This document shows positions 24,727 to 37,900 of a stretch of DNA of 60,000 nucleotides, piece after piece. The stretch covers positions 34,703,608-34,763,607 of the forward strand of contig NC_088300.1 in NCBI RefSeq assembly GCF_032854445.1. The letters are read 5' to 3'. Each line of letters opens with the position of its first letter. The first letter of the stretch is position 1. The DNA comes from Liolophura sinensis (taxonomy: Eukaryota > Mollusca > Polyplacophora > Chitonida > Chitonidae). Under the pieces are notes generated by a model. The model had not been told where the DNA came from. It ran no database searches and saw only the letters and a list, made by a program, of their open reading frames with translations. The translations under genes and the position numbers were made by a program.

Positions 24727-27485
24727 GGCTGCTAATCTCTGACCATTTAAACTTTTCAAACAAAGACAGAGAACGTTTTTGAAAAGACTAAATACGTATA
24801 GGCCGTTAAAAAACAATGTTTACAGAAACGAACTGTGTACGTCAGTCAGTTAAACAGTATACTAATTGTCTTTGGGTGCAGAAGAATGGTAGTTGGAATG
24901 TGATGTGATTGCCTGTTAACGCAATGTTGACTGCATCTTACAGTGATGTGCTTGCTTACAGTGTATTAGTGATTAAGGTGGGACTCGTAGTACATAATAT
25001 TTCTGTTCACAGAAGCAAATGTGAGTGCACTAGTATTAGCATTATACTAGTTGCAAATTCGCCCAACCTAGATAGAGTTGCACTGGTTGGTGTCTGGAGG
25101 GTTGCTTGGGGCTGAACACCTGTAGAACTCCTTACGGATGGAAATTATCCAAGTTTAAATCCTGACGGAGTTGTTAACTTAATTGGCCCGGTTCGAATTT
25201 CATTGATCGGAGAGTAGAGCGGAAAGCTCTATATATACCCGGCATCTGCTGGCCGTCTAGCGCGTTGTGTAAGTTTGGAGTGCCTAACATGGGTGTGTAT
25301 GGAATTAGATTTGAGAGGTGGATAATTGAAGCTGATCAAGCACAAAACCATGTAATTACTTTCCTTCGAGGGAGCAATGAAGAAGAAAGTTCGACCCCCA
25401 CTCCTTAACAGTGTATCGATCTGTGGATAAGGCCCGGGTGTAGCTTGCCCCTCTAACGGTATTGCCTCAGCCACTCTAACGTTTACATGGAGTGTGATAC
25501 TCCATCTGCATAAATAACACACAGAAAACGCCATTTACTCTCTCCATACTATTTACATAGCTAATACAGTAGTCATTCTGTTCACATGCTGGAACATTGT
25601 TTCATTCCATTTCTATAGGGACTCTCCACACATAAAACGATGAACACATGAAGAGCAAAATTCATATAACCAGTCCATTAATATACATTTTGTACACTAT
25701 TACACTAAAATACTGCACGCTACTACACAATCGATTATAATGTATAAGTCTTGCAAAAGGAAATAATATCTATTGGTATGGCTTACTGTATACTGGAGAC
25801 ACCTAACGATATGGTCTTACCGTGAACCACTGCTGTGTTACAACTGTATCAAAAGTCACGTTTTGTCCGAATTCTATAAAGCAAAGAAAACCCTAAATTA
25901 TTTTGTTTACTTGGGCCTGTGTCTGGTGCAGTATGCTGTGGTAATATTTGTCTATACGATGTGTTTGGTGAGGGTAACGCATTCTACAAATGAGCCAGAA
26001 AACTGCTGTAGGTTCAAATCCAAGTCTCATTCTTTCCACTGCCGCTTTAGGTCGGGACATTTGTCACGTACGTAGCTGATAGCGGTGGTTTATCAGGAGC
26101 AATCCAGCTTCATTCACTCATAAACCTGACCTACTTTCAGGTTCGTATAATGTTCGTATAAAGTAATTTGAAGCAAATAAATATATATGAATAAACCCTG
26201 CCTTTTATTCTTGACTTTTCCTAAGTATTTTGTACAGTTCTCCCAAAAAACAATATAACTTAGGTCTTCATTAAAATTTCCAGGATGCATTAAAAACTAA
26301 TATTTGCTGGAATCATTTCTTTAAAATTGTGATCAACAGTAAGTGATTATGGTTAGGCAAATCTATCCCAAATGATAGAATTAACGAAAGCAAACATTAG
26401 GCATTAAGAAAAAAGTTTCTTAATAATCTTAATTTAGATCCGATAGTGAGTTTTGTAGAAAGTGTGTTAGTTCGAAGAAAGAAATCAATTTGTATATACT
26501 CAATAATGTTACATTTTATTATGCCATCATCTTATAAATATAGAACTGATTCATACATGCATTGTATTTTCTTCAACGGAAATGGTCAATGACATGCGAG
26601 TATTAAAGTACACAATTCGTATAAAGGTGTAGTATTACGTTTCTTGCACGTGACCGTTGGATTCAACGCAACCAACATATTTAATGTTAAGCTATTGCTA
26701 TGCTGAAATACTAAGCACAGAATCATTTCCTTCTTAGGATTAATACTTCTTGTCTTTTGTGTGAAAAATCCATGGTGGATTTACCGGGTTTTACGTTCTT
26801 GCAAATTCCCTGACCAACTTCGGATGTTTACATGACTTGATATCAAAGTGCAAGTTTGCCTTGACTGTCTGTGTTGATGGCACTCTATATGTTGTTGAGA
26901 AGCCAAGGACTGGGAAAGACTGGATGATCTTGACTCCGATGCCGATAATGGGCCTGCCAGTGACGCAGAGCTTTCGGCTTTAAACACTGGCTGTTTGGCA
27001 TTTTAAGGAGCGATGAGAGCCTGCTTTTCACTGGTCGGTTCAAAACGAGTCAGCATAGCGTTGATCGATAAAGGAAGGAGCGACAGAGATGTGCTCAAGT
27101 TGTGTTTTCATGAAGCGTGTTGCGGTTGTACGCTGAGTTTGTCCGTCTCTGTTATCGTTTGCCAGTAGTTCCTTACCTCTGTGTCTAGATGGCTGGTCGA
27201 TTTGTGAATTACAGTTTCATTGTCTGGCCTTGACAACAGTGTGTAAGACAAGGTAGGAGAGCTGGTTGTAACCGAGTTTCGGCCGCGTTTCTCTCTCATA
27301 ATGGACAACTCTACCAAGACTTGAGTGGAATACACATGTGTATTTAGCTGTAAGTATACCTTAACAAATTGTATCAAGCCTTTATAGTCAACCCAAGAAA
27401 GTGTTTCAGTCATGTTGCTTCGAACGAGTTCTTTCATTTACATTCTACCGCAGTGGGTGGAGAAGTATCGTCAAGCGCTGTCAAT
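24727..27485. other. Intergenic, nothing recognised
   Basis: 'gtaggttcaaatcc' near 26010 resembles a Pol III B box without a matching A box or body. Frames of about 100 aa (25229-25534, 25773-26075, 27108-27437) are unsupported. Confidence 0.55.
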
Positions 27486-27905
27486 GTAGAACCCTAAACT
27501 CCGCTTAGCACTATTATTACATAACCCTATGCGTCGTTTAGCGTTGTCGTAAAAGAACCCCATGCATCATTTGGCGTTATCGTTATAGAACCCTATGCAT
27601 CGTTTGGCGTCGATATAGAACCCTATGCATCATTTGGCGTTGCCGTTACAGAATCCTATGCACCATTTGGTGTTGTCATTACAAAGCCCTATCTTCACTA
27701 CAGTACCCTATATGCATCGTTTAGCGTTGTAACTAGAGTATCCTATTTGCATCGTTTAGCGTTGTCGTTACAGAACCTACGCATCGTTTAGTGTTGTCAT
27801 CACAGAATCGTATGCTTCGTTTATGGTTGTCATTACATGGCCCTTTTTATCGTTTAACGCTGTCGTTAGAAAACCCGATATGCATCGCTTAGCGTTTAGC
27901 CTACA
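27486..27905. repeat. Minisatellite, about 33-36-bp unit, about 12 copies
   Basis: Unit: 'gttgtcgttacagaacccta' + 'tgcatcgtttagc'. Copies vary in length and sequence. Confidence 0.85.
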
Positions 27906-29267
27906 ATACTTTTATGGCTTTCCGTTTAGTTCACCAACACATAACCCTAGTACCGCTACCGCTGTGCAATCCTGCATTAGCATCTGTTAATCACAGCAGG
28001 ATTCTTCTGCTCAATACATGTTGGATTCATGTTCATTGTTGGGAGAAAATGAGAAGCACGGCTAACCGTGTATACCTGGCCTTAGACTTACCAAGGGGCT
28101 TTGGGGGGAAATAAATAAACCGGGTTGATTTATAAAGCGGCTCTAGGGAGAGAGGCGCTAAATAACTCCCCGATTACCCGTGCGTCGCGGCGGACCTATA
28201 TTGTGTCTAGAACGTGGGGTACAATACAAGACTGGTCAGAAGACATCAGGGCCATTCATCATTTAGGAAGAGGCTATAGTAAGTCAATAACATTAGAGAA
28301 CAATCTATCTGTAATTCATAAGGCGTTGTCCGGACGAGATCCAGACACCAAGTTACTGTTCTACACACTATCCCGCCAGCAATCGATGTTGTAATACAAA
28401 TATATGGTCATCCATGGGAACACGAACGTTATTTCAATGTCTTTGATTTTCGCGGGAATCCTACTGATACACAGCCATTCGATTACACGAACACTGACAC
28501 AAAACTTGGGCCTTATATACCAGTAAATAAATAACGAAAGGCACAATACGTATTCAGGAATCTATGTAATTTAGACGTTATGAAGGAACGATATTTTAGA
28601 CCATCTGTCAAGGTTCATGTTATACTGGATACACTTGTTCGTTTGATTTATATTTTAATATTAATCGCATTCCATTTGAACGCCGGCATTCGCAAGTTTG
28701 ATTTGGCTTGGGGAAAGAAAAATGAAAACGTCCCGTGAAACGGAGTCGTTATCTAGGTACTCTGCAAAATTCGTATAAACGGGATTCGAACGCGCGATTT
28801 TATTGTGTAGGGGATTCAGTGCAGGGGATTCGAAAATATAACGGTTCAGACCACAATTCATGTATGTGCTCATGTCTTCCGGGACTCCTGCCAACTGGCC
28901 ACTCGGCTTATGTGTGCATTATAATAGAATCTGGCTCCCAAGAGGTGCCTGTTTTAGCCAGTATATATAAATGCCGACACTGGAAAGGAAATGTATAATT
29001 CTTTCAAGTGTTACGATAACAAAGGTGTTGATTCATCAGGGAATTAGAACAATGTTTATTCAGGATCTTTTTTCCCATCAGTCTTATATATGTAATATCT
29101 GAATGGCAATTTCGGGAACAGGAAGAATGCTACGCTTTTTCACATTGCAAATCATTACACATTTCACATCGAAAGGCATACCATTACTTTCAAGAATAAT
29201 TCGTTTTCCTCCTGAGTCACTTGTTCAATCAGCTGGTGTCAAAGACATTAAATTTGCAATCTTGATT

Positions 29268-29365
29268 CTGTCCAGGTTGGCCATCCCTGGGATGGGGATT
29301 AGTGCTCTGTCCAGCTTGGCCATCCCTGGGAAAGGGATTAGTGCTCTGTCCAGCTTGTTCACCAT
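29268..29365. repeat. 39-bp tandem repeat, 2.5 copies
   Basis: 'ctgtccagcttggccatccc' + 'tgggaaagggattagtgct' recurs at 29268, 29307 and 29346. It is in frame with a 90-aa open frame at 29103-29375 that otherwise shows nothing recognisable. Confidence 0.8.
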
Positions 29366-30123
29366 GAGGTGTTGACTAATCAAATCTTTGCATATTAATA
29401 CGTAGGTTTCGAGTTACGACATTAGGGTGATGTTCGAGTGCTCAATGACTTCGACACTACCTGCGTATCTCTAGCATTGTGATATTCGTGCAAAGACAAA
29501 ACTATATTCAGGATATAATTATTTTTGCATTATTTGACACCCAAACTCACCCAAGAAAGTAATCAACCTAATCATCACGGACATTGAGTGCTGCTGACTA
29601 CATAGTGCTTTTGTTATGGTTAAAGCGTGTAATAATAACCAGGGTCAAGTCGGCGCGTGCGCCCTCCGCCTATATATTTCAAACATAATTCCGGGATTTT
29701 AAAGCAAACATATTTTTAGTTATTTTTTTTCACTTATAACAGCTCCATTAGGAAAATTATGCATATAAATAGAATCGGGCAGAATCTGTGGGAAAAAACA
29801 CCCGTATTTGCCAGCTACCTAAAGCTGCAATTCGTGCTTTCCAGCGGATTGGCCCATATCAGCGACATAAGGGGCGCCGTAGGCCGGTGGGACAGAGAGG
29901 TCCTCAGAACATATTTAATATGTGTAAATAGACAAAAAACGCTTTCCTGTCTACGGGTTACTGGGCATATTATTTCTGTATGCTTTTCTTTTTGCTTTGG
30001 AGATTTAGTGTCTAAGTTTGTTCCAGGATTATTTGTCCGGACTTTCCATTAACGGATCAGCATGATGGAGATATAACAAAATGTAGAATGTAGAAAGTTA
30101 AGAAGGCGTTTTATTATATTTTG

Positions 30124-30145
30124 TCCTATATATATATATATATAT
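30124..30145. repeat. TA dinucleotide microsatellite
   Basis: (TA)n run in AT-rich DNA. Confidence 0.85.
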
Positions 30146-30719
30146 TCTTGTATATATTCTTGTTTTATTATTTTTTTTTCCTATGTAAATTTTCCTCTGA
30201 AGGGGATCTCTATTTCTTCACTGTGACGCGGTTTCCTTCTGTTTCCTTCTGACAATATAATGTGCAGTGTTGAAACCTCCGCCTTAAATTTAAAATGAAT
30301 TAAGTACCGATAATCATTGTCAGAAGTCACAGCACAGTGAGACGAGATAAACTCATCTGGTAATTAATAATTAAGACAAGTTTCATGGCAAAGCAATTCC
30401 ACTTAGTTTTAAAATAATTTCTCTTCTTTTTATGTCGAATCCCAGATTTCCGCTTTTACTCCTTTTTTTTCTTTTCAAGAGCGGGCAAGGTTTAAAGGGG
30501 CTTCTTAACTTTGGTATCACGCGATTCAGAACTCGCTGGGAAGAAACTCGTCTACGCAGTTCGCCTGCCGTCTTCCGTTTTGCCGGTGTCTTGACTTAAT
30601 AGCTGGAAACACGCAATAGAGTTATAAAATTGGCCGGGTTTAGCAGAGAAACCCTGATCGATTGTCTCCTCAGTGGTAATGCGCCCAAAATTCGCATAGC
30701 CTGACCCCAGTCATTGATT

Positions 30720-30760
30720 GCCCCTTATATAAGAACTGTCCGCGAGTGCTGTGGATATTT
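30720..30760 (+). promoter_or_regulatory. Candidate TATA-type core promoter
   Basis: The palindromic TATA-like sequence 'cttatataag' lies at about 30724-30733, within a locally GC-richer stretch (30480-30800) about 2.8 kb upstream of the first located coding exon. It could drive the glycoprotein gene's missing first exon, but no donor site was pinned. Low confidence. Confidence 0.2.
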
Positions 30761-31361
30761 GACGAGCCCTTTATGGTTTGTGTTGAGGCGTTTTTTGTCG
30801 GGCTCTTGGCAATAAGAGTAGTAAATGATGTCGTGTTGACATATCCAACGCCACGCAGTTTTATAGACTATCTTGACAAATGGCTGGCTTAATACAGTTA
30901 TTTCTTATCTTTTTTTTTGGTAACAATATCCACACATTAGATAGAGTCGACATTTTTTGTCAATAAGGCACATCTGTTACGTTGTCGCCTGACGGTTGGG
31001 TTTCTTCCTGACGAACCGAGCATAGTTGCGAGAACAACAAGTTTGAGGTTAGATGACCAGTAAGGCACTTCGATTTGCTGACTTCAACAGGCTTGCTTAA
31101 TTACCTGATAGTTGCACCCTTTTCCCCGGACAATCGCCCGCCAGTCGCTCCCTCTGTCCGTCTCGCCAGCTTATAAATTGATGGATGTTTACAGTGGACG
31201 GAGTGGGACAATTCCCTGACTATGCTCGTTGGCTACAGCCTGATCGTGAACTGATTTAATTACCCTGCTGTTTACTGATTGCGTTGCGTACATATACCCT
31301 CTACGACTAGAATCCAGGAGACACAACCCCTGAAAAGTGGCTGTTCTTTCTATCGGATTCC

Positions 31362-31390
31362 CCAACGGTATAAAAGAGGTTCCGTTGGGC
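31362..31390. other. Hairpin with a TATAAAAG loop
   Basis: Stem 'cccaacgg' / 'ccgttggg', loop 'tataaaagaggtt' (TATAAAAG at 31369-31376). It could be a TATA box with coincidental symmetry. Confidence 0.35.
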
Positions 31391-32784
31391 AATTACCGCC
31401 TGCCTGAATGTACTGGATCGAACAGTAATACCAGCGGCTTCTCTTGTGTCCGCTGGGCATGTTTCTCCCGAATGAAAATGTCCGGCAATATTTGCCTCTG
31501 AGCAAACCATTTCAAAATGCTGTGTACATTGGGGCAAATGATCGGTAAATTAAATCTATCCATTAATTGGGGTCTTTTCGGTGGAGCGCCTGACAATACT
31601 GTACCTGACACCTAGCACAGCCCTTTCCATGGAGTTCCGCAGGCCGCTGATCCCTGCTGAAGTTGGCAAAGTTCCACCGGGCTGTCCCAGGCATGCCGTG
31701 CTTGCTCCATTCTTAATTCCACATGTCCAGCTGTCGGTAATAGACCCATGCCTTATTCACAATCTATGTCAGTCAATGACGACCGCTTCTTGAAGCTAGC
31801 CTGAAATCCTGCCATCACAGTGTCAATTGTTATAGAATGGTTGTCAATGGCGAAGTATAGCAAGGCAGCTTCTCAGGCTAATGAAAAACTCGTGTCCCAG
31901 CCAGTGTAATATGAAATGGGATATTGCTGTAGAAAACCATAGTTCATCCGGCAGACAATGTACAGAAACGGAACCTTTGATCAGGGATTCACTCAAGAGT
32001 TGTGCTTAGCATAAATTGGAAATATTTTTAAAATCTAGATAATAATGTTTTACCTCTTGATATCCGTGTCCGTTCTTCACTCGGAATAAGTTTCCATGGC
32101 ATTATGTGAGCTGATATAACATTCCTTTGTCCACATCCCAAAAACGATCTGTATACGTCATCATCTGTCGTTAGCGGTTTGAAAAGCAATTCATTGTTAT
32201 TTAAAAGCGTACCATTGACTCATGGAAACAATAAAATATAACGATCGGTGTTGAGCAAATGATATTCAACAAAAAAGTAAAGTGGACAATAGTGTTGACG
32301 TGCTGTGTGTCTTTAGCAAGTATTGATCCCATAAATGATTGATCGGCCGGCTGGTAATGTTGCATGTTCCAGAAGCTACCTGTCACGAAGCGCCATTCCT
32401 TAGAGTGCCACCCTCGGGGATATCCGTAATGATCGTCATCTAAAGATTTATTTCTGTTTATCTCGGATGTGAAGCTTCTGAGTAAACAGGTCTTCAAACC
32501 TAAATAAAACTTGTTTCCGTGACAATCCTTATGTATCCCATCTGGACTTTTTTTATAGCTATTTTGCGGTTAAGGTACAAATATGTCTTGTTTCCTACTT
32601 TAGATGGATATACATAGGCATAGCCGTAAGGATGGAATATGATCGTCGAGAGCCATTTGAAGTTCGCCCAGAGCTATACGTACTCTTTTTTTCATCCGTT
32701 TTCATCCACATATTGTCTTTCGTTTCTATATTGTCTTTTCTTTTTACGGCCCAAAGGAAACAGTGACAACCCATTTTATTCCAA

Positions 32785-33015
32785 GTTTATTTATTTCATT
32801 GTGGCTTAACGGGATATGCAAGTATTTTTTACATACTAGATAGCGGTTTTATGGCTATAAGAATCTGGAGTCCTCACGACAAGTCATGTTCCGACCTTTG
32901 GCAAGCTACTGACGTCTTAGGCCACATATTGTCATCAGGGCCCCATGCAGGAATATAGAAAGAGAATCAACTTATTGTCTATCCAAGGCTGATTTTGAAC
33001 TCGCGCCTGACGTGT
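32785..33015 (-). mobile_element. Possible very old SINE remnant
   Basis: 'tttatttatttcattgtgg' and 'cttaacgggatatgcaag' resemble a reversed SINE tail. 'ttttgaactcgcgcc' near 32993 resembles a reversed B box. Suggestive only. Confidence 0.25.
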
Positions 33016-33279
33016 AGTAGAGACTGAAAGGCCCGCTGCCGTTAGGTACGGACGAAAAAAAAAACAACAATCCCAAAGAAACACGCAACTCAAGAGACGT
33101 GGAAAAAATTGCTTCCAGAGAGTTTTAGACTGGTTTAAACAAGACGGTGCACGTTTTACACTGTGTTTGTAGTTCACTTCTGTGAAGAAGTTAGTAAATA
33201 TAGAAACATGGACAGATAAATTGCTATACTAGTATGGCTAGATTTTGATTTGACTAGCTTTAGATATATACCACAGTAA

Positions 33280-33390
33280 CCTGCGGATGCCTATGTATTC
33301 CCTCGTGTTCTAGCGCTTTCCTATCACAATAATGCCGATCACCGGCTGACATATTCTTGAGCAAGGCCTAAAATATCAATCAAAAATATA
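33280..33390 (+). mobile_element. Degenerate SINE 3' fragment upstream of the glycoprotein exon
   Basis: Keeps 'cagtaacctgcggatg', 'cacaataatgccg', 'atattcttgagca' and 'aatcaaaaata' in family order. Heavily mutated; lies in the predicted intron before 33545. Confidence 0.6.
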
Positions 33391-33544
33391 AACCAAATCG
33401 GTCTCCAACCTATGTGAGGTCATTTCCGAGAGCAAAGTTTGAAGATTATAGGTAACGGTTTTCAATCATCTTACAGAATTGATCTCAGTAGCAACATTCA
33501 GATCATGTGTAATTGGAAGACAATGTTTTTTTTTTATATTCCAG

Positions 33545-34906
33545 AATCCCCTGGGATTGAAGTATTCATACAAGGACGGTGCTTAACCATAATGGACAAC
33601 CTCTTACGTCTTGGAGTCTGCTGCATAGTATTTGCTTGTCTTGGAATCTCTACGCCGATAAAAGAGAAACCACCAGACCCATCCGAGAACGTAACTCAAC
33701 TCAGCAACACGGCCCACGCGGTCACTGAAGATCCTAACAAACCTACAACCTTTCTGTTTCCAGAGAAACCGTATCCAAATTTGCCAGTCAGGAAAGAGAA
33801 TCAGACGGCGGCGCAGGCAGACGTAAATTCTGATAGATTGGCGAATTTAAGCCTGCAAGAAAATCTTTTTACGGCCAACGACAGCGCCCATGGACCCGAC
33901 AGTGTAACAGGCCGTAATTCGTCTGTCAGGAGCGAATCTAGACTTTCTTTAGATGCTAAACTAGGAGGTAACAGTTTGGAGAAGGACAGGTTAGGAATTA
34001 CACTGGCAGAGGTCAATGATTCAGTGGTTCAGAATTCCAGTACAGCTGACAATTCTACCTTGTATGGATCAAGACTTTCAGGCGAACAAGAGTTGATGTA
34101 CACAGCAAAAAATAAAACTGCAGAGCATCAAAATTACACGAACTTAACGGAAAGCGCGGATAGTCTGTCCTGGAGTTCTAACGATAGCATCGGCAATATC
34201 AGCATGAACTCTACTGGCGTGTTGATGAACCACGTGTCAGAAGAAAAGGCCGGCAATCTGAGTGTGATGGCTGTGCCATTTCAGCGCGCTAATGGTTCAG
34301 CGCCTGAACCTGACAGAGGCCAAAATCTCACTGCAAGTCCTGCAAACACGACAGGGCATGCTCACGTTGTCAAAGGACAGCCCGTGGAAATTTTACATGC
34401 AGGACTGGCTAATTCACCATACGGTGAAAATGTCGGTAATTGGTCACATCCGAGCTGTGTTAACGGAAATGAAGGATTAAATGGAACTAACTGTTCAACT
34501 TCAGGAACGGAGGACCGTAACCTGGCTGTTACAGACCCAGTTTTAGTAAATGAGACAACTAGAGTTCCGGCTTACTTTCCCGTAATCCACCAGGTGAACA
34601 ATTCCGGAACTCCGCTCTTAACGGAGAAGTCCTTCCGGCTGACTCCAGATCAACACTTGTCAAATAATTCCGATTTATCTACAGCAGTGTTAAAATCAAA
34701 CAACAGCGTTGTGAGGACTACTAATTATACAACAGTAAATGTTACTCTGTTCGAGAACGGGACAACAGGAAGTACCACAACGCCATCGGGGGGAACACGA
34801 CGTCACAAGTCGTACGTGATAAGTTCACAAATGAAACAACATTATAAAGGTGTGATGCAGACTATTCTAATGGAGGAATTAAAACACGGCGTGTGGGAAT
34901 CAAAAG
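33545..34906 (+). CDS. Exon with 5'UTR end, signal peptide and sequon-rich ectodomain (residues 1-438)
   Basis: A pyrimidine-rich tract ending 'atattccag' at 33544 marks an acceptor, so the open frame upstream to 33439 is intron and not protein. Translation is placed at ATG 33592 because it begins the hydrophobic signal peptide MDNLLRLGVCCIVFACLG. Bases 33545-33591 are then 5'UTR. The exon ends at 34906 with donor 'caaaag|gtaaag', leaving one base of the next codon (phase 1). It encodes nearly all of the ectodomain and every sequon. If the donor is not used, the frame continues 18 codons to a stop at 34960-34962. One or more upstream non-coding exons must exist and were not located. Confidence 0.85.
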
Positions 34907-37900
34907 GTAAAGAAATAGAACTGAACCATCCTTTCCTTGAAGTACTGGATGGTATTATATGATTATAAGTGCATTAAAACAAGTAAAATAGAACAATATG
35001 CAAAACATGAAATGAAAAGCTAAAGAAACAAGCAAGATAAAACGTAAAGACAGCTTGAAGATATTAAAAATAATGTTAAATCTTAATTTTATCTCAGAAG
35101 AATACATTATTGACTTCATCTTAAGCTGTAAATCATCATTTTAGTGATGTACACTAAAAACCAAGTCATAGCTAATATGAAAAATTGAAATGAAACTTCG
35201 TGTAGTATCGAAATGCTATTTCCTTTCCATGGTAAGCTTCAATACAGCCGCGAGTCTTAAAAACAGCCTTAAGTTCTTGTACAAGGAAATGACAGCAGAT
35301 GGTAATACAAAAAGCAAGTTGTATAAATAAATTAATTGTGCTTTTTTAATTACGTGCAAAAAGATAATGTGCTAGTAATTCTAAACCCAAATCGATTTGA
35401 AAGACACGCAACGACACTGAACGTTCCAGCCGAAATAGTATGCTATGTAATATTTCGATAGAAATAGGGAACAGTATGTCAGGGCAAATGGACAACAATA
35501 TTTCAAGGGAAGAAGATATACTGGTATACTATGCTGGAAGTTTCCCATAGCCCATTTCCTTGTATTTCAACTGCATACTGAGACATTAGCTAAGTGCTAA
35601 GGGATTCAATATTAACCTCTATTGGAAAGATCGAAATTTGCAATGCGCGGAAAAGCTATTAGGAATTCTCTCATTTCCATGACAAGCATGAGGAACCAGT
35701 CGGTTCTGTTACAAAGGTAACTCAAGTAAGCAAGAGATATAGTGTATTCATTTGTCTGCATATGATATCTTTTTTCTCAAGAGAATGTATATTGTAGACG
35801 TTTGTCATGATGTACAGTTGTTGTTTGAATTTTGGCTATTTGTGGGACTTTAATAAGAATTACTCACCCTGTCCTATCGAATGCATAATGCACACGTGAA
35901 TATTGTCCACAAATGACCAAGTAATAGCTCTTAAGCGTTTATAGATCATTGTACAGTTTCTGCCAAACAAGTACCAGTTTGTTTATTCTGCCCGTGTATT
36001 AAGTGTGATAATAGTCCCTTTGTTCACGGCTCATCCAGCACCTTAATAGAGGGCAGTGCGGTAAACTGTCAAAGTCATCTAATTCCATCCATCAATCTCT
36101 ACAGCCTGCCAACAGCCCATTCTTGGTGTCCACTTTGGTCAACCGCCGGCCAAGTTAATTTACTGTAGCGTAAATTGGCAATAGCGTAGTCAGTGGAGAT
36201 AGTGCCGAAGATATTCTCGGGTAGGCTAGGTTGTCAGAGAAGGTAAAGTGGACGACGGCTATCCAGCGGTATGCACCATTATTTGGTGGACAGGAGCAAG
36301 GCCGTAATCGGATCAGTCGACTAACAATTGAATTACACCGTCGGTTCGTCTACCAGCAGGGCCAGAGCTGGTCACTGAGGTCAGTTCGGTCTGGCTTCCT
36401 TACAGAATGACCAGTCATAAAACTCCAGCTCCGAAAAATGCCGATGCATATATAGTTGGTAATTACATGAAGTCATCTTGATGTGCCCATTCAATAAAAT
36501 GCGATCAGACGCCTGTGAATTTTATCCAGGTATCTCAATATTTGCAAGCACTATGTTTATTTAAGCTCAGATTTAGAACACACAATTTACGCTAAATTAA
36601 AACTTTATTACTTACTTCTTGTCTGTTTCAGTGCCAATAGAGGACGGCCCTTTTGGAAGTTTAATTTGGAGGGTAAGTATAAGAGGATTCATGAAAACGT
36701 ACAAAAAATCTGATTTTTAATGTACTATTTCGGTTTCTATATCACATATGACAAAGATAGGAAACCAAGAGTTTTCAAAGTTTCACCATGTCGATCACTT
36801 CATATATTTTGCCTATATATTTTGGAACTTTTGCATTGCAAATTACAGGAGCTCAACCACAGAATATCTGCGAAGGTTATACCTCTAAAAAGGTTGCCTT
36901 GAGACATAGCAACGCATAATATAATCGTAATTTTGGAGTTAACCAGATCTAAACCAAAGTGTCACTGTTGTGAGTTGGCGTTAATATTGATAGACGTGAA
37001 TTTGGAAAAAAGACCCGTTAGGATTCGCAAGTTAAACCTATGTAACTGCCACATGCAGCAGTGACTGGGTGTGGTTGCAGATGAACTGATCTATGAACAA
37101 GACTTTCAAGAACTCTCAGCGAGACACCAATGGTTGTTTACAGTACAGCGCCATGAGCATTCAGTCTGACTGATTGTTTCGCTTACTTTTCATCTGAATG
37201 CTTTTGATATTGATTTGCACGTATCATCGACAAGAGCCCTCTTGTGACAAGTGGTAGGAAATATTTTACCATATCTCTACGTCTCTGCGATACCACTCAA
37301 GACCTCTTCAACGAACAATGTCACGTCTTGGCAAGTTAATGCCAGGGTAGTCAAGATGGCGCGTCTGTCGATGTTTTTACCTCATCCTTTCCGTGAGATG
37401 CAGTAAGTGGCGTCAAGGAGTAAGATAGGTGAACATTGAGTAACTCCTGTCGGAAACTGACAAGACATAGCCGGTATTGATCTGCTGGCTAAACACAAAA
37501 CAAGACGCCGCCAACTTCGTGGGTATGGAATCCGCCTTTCTATTTCATTTACCGAGATGAGAGAAAGCCAGATGTAATGAAACGGACGGAGACATTTGAA
37601 CGGTCAATTCCTCGCAGTGAACAGAAATCCACATGAAGTCTTATTGATTTGCCACTAACCTTTCGGCATTAAGTGTTTATTCTGACAGGGGTCAAAAGCA
37701 GAGATCTAATTCAGGGGGCAGTTTAGATGTCTGCCAAAAACACACACGATTCATTGTGTACGATGACGTAATTCACATCATCTAGAATGAGATAATTTCG
37801 CAAAGCTCTTCGACAGTGGTGCAGTTTTAATGATATAATATGAATAACACATCGATATGAGCCTACACACATGTAGAATTTTAGTACATGCATTAGTAAA

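Larger units (their letters stand above)
27906..30719. other. Intergenic, nothing recognised apart from small repeats
   Basis: 'gggattcgaacgcgcg' near 28779 resembles a reversed B box but lacks the rest of a tRNA or SINE. Confidence 0.55.
30761..33544. other. Upstream region or 5' intron of the glycoprotein gene
   Basis: Must contain or precede the unlocated 5' non-coding exon. Holds the TATA hairpin and old SINE remnants. About 30980-31760 is less AT-rich than its flanks, and open frames on both strands there show no motif. Confidence 0.45.

Noticed and set aside
28770-28860. tRNA or SINE from a reversed B-box-like 'gggattcgaacgcgcg'
   Set aside because: No matching A box, acceptor stem or SINE body nearby.
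33439-33591. N-terminal extension of the glycoprotein frame to the first ATG at 33439
   Set aside because: A polypyrimidine tract and CAG acceptor at 33544 interrupt it, and the signal peptide starts only at ATG 33592.
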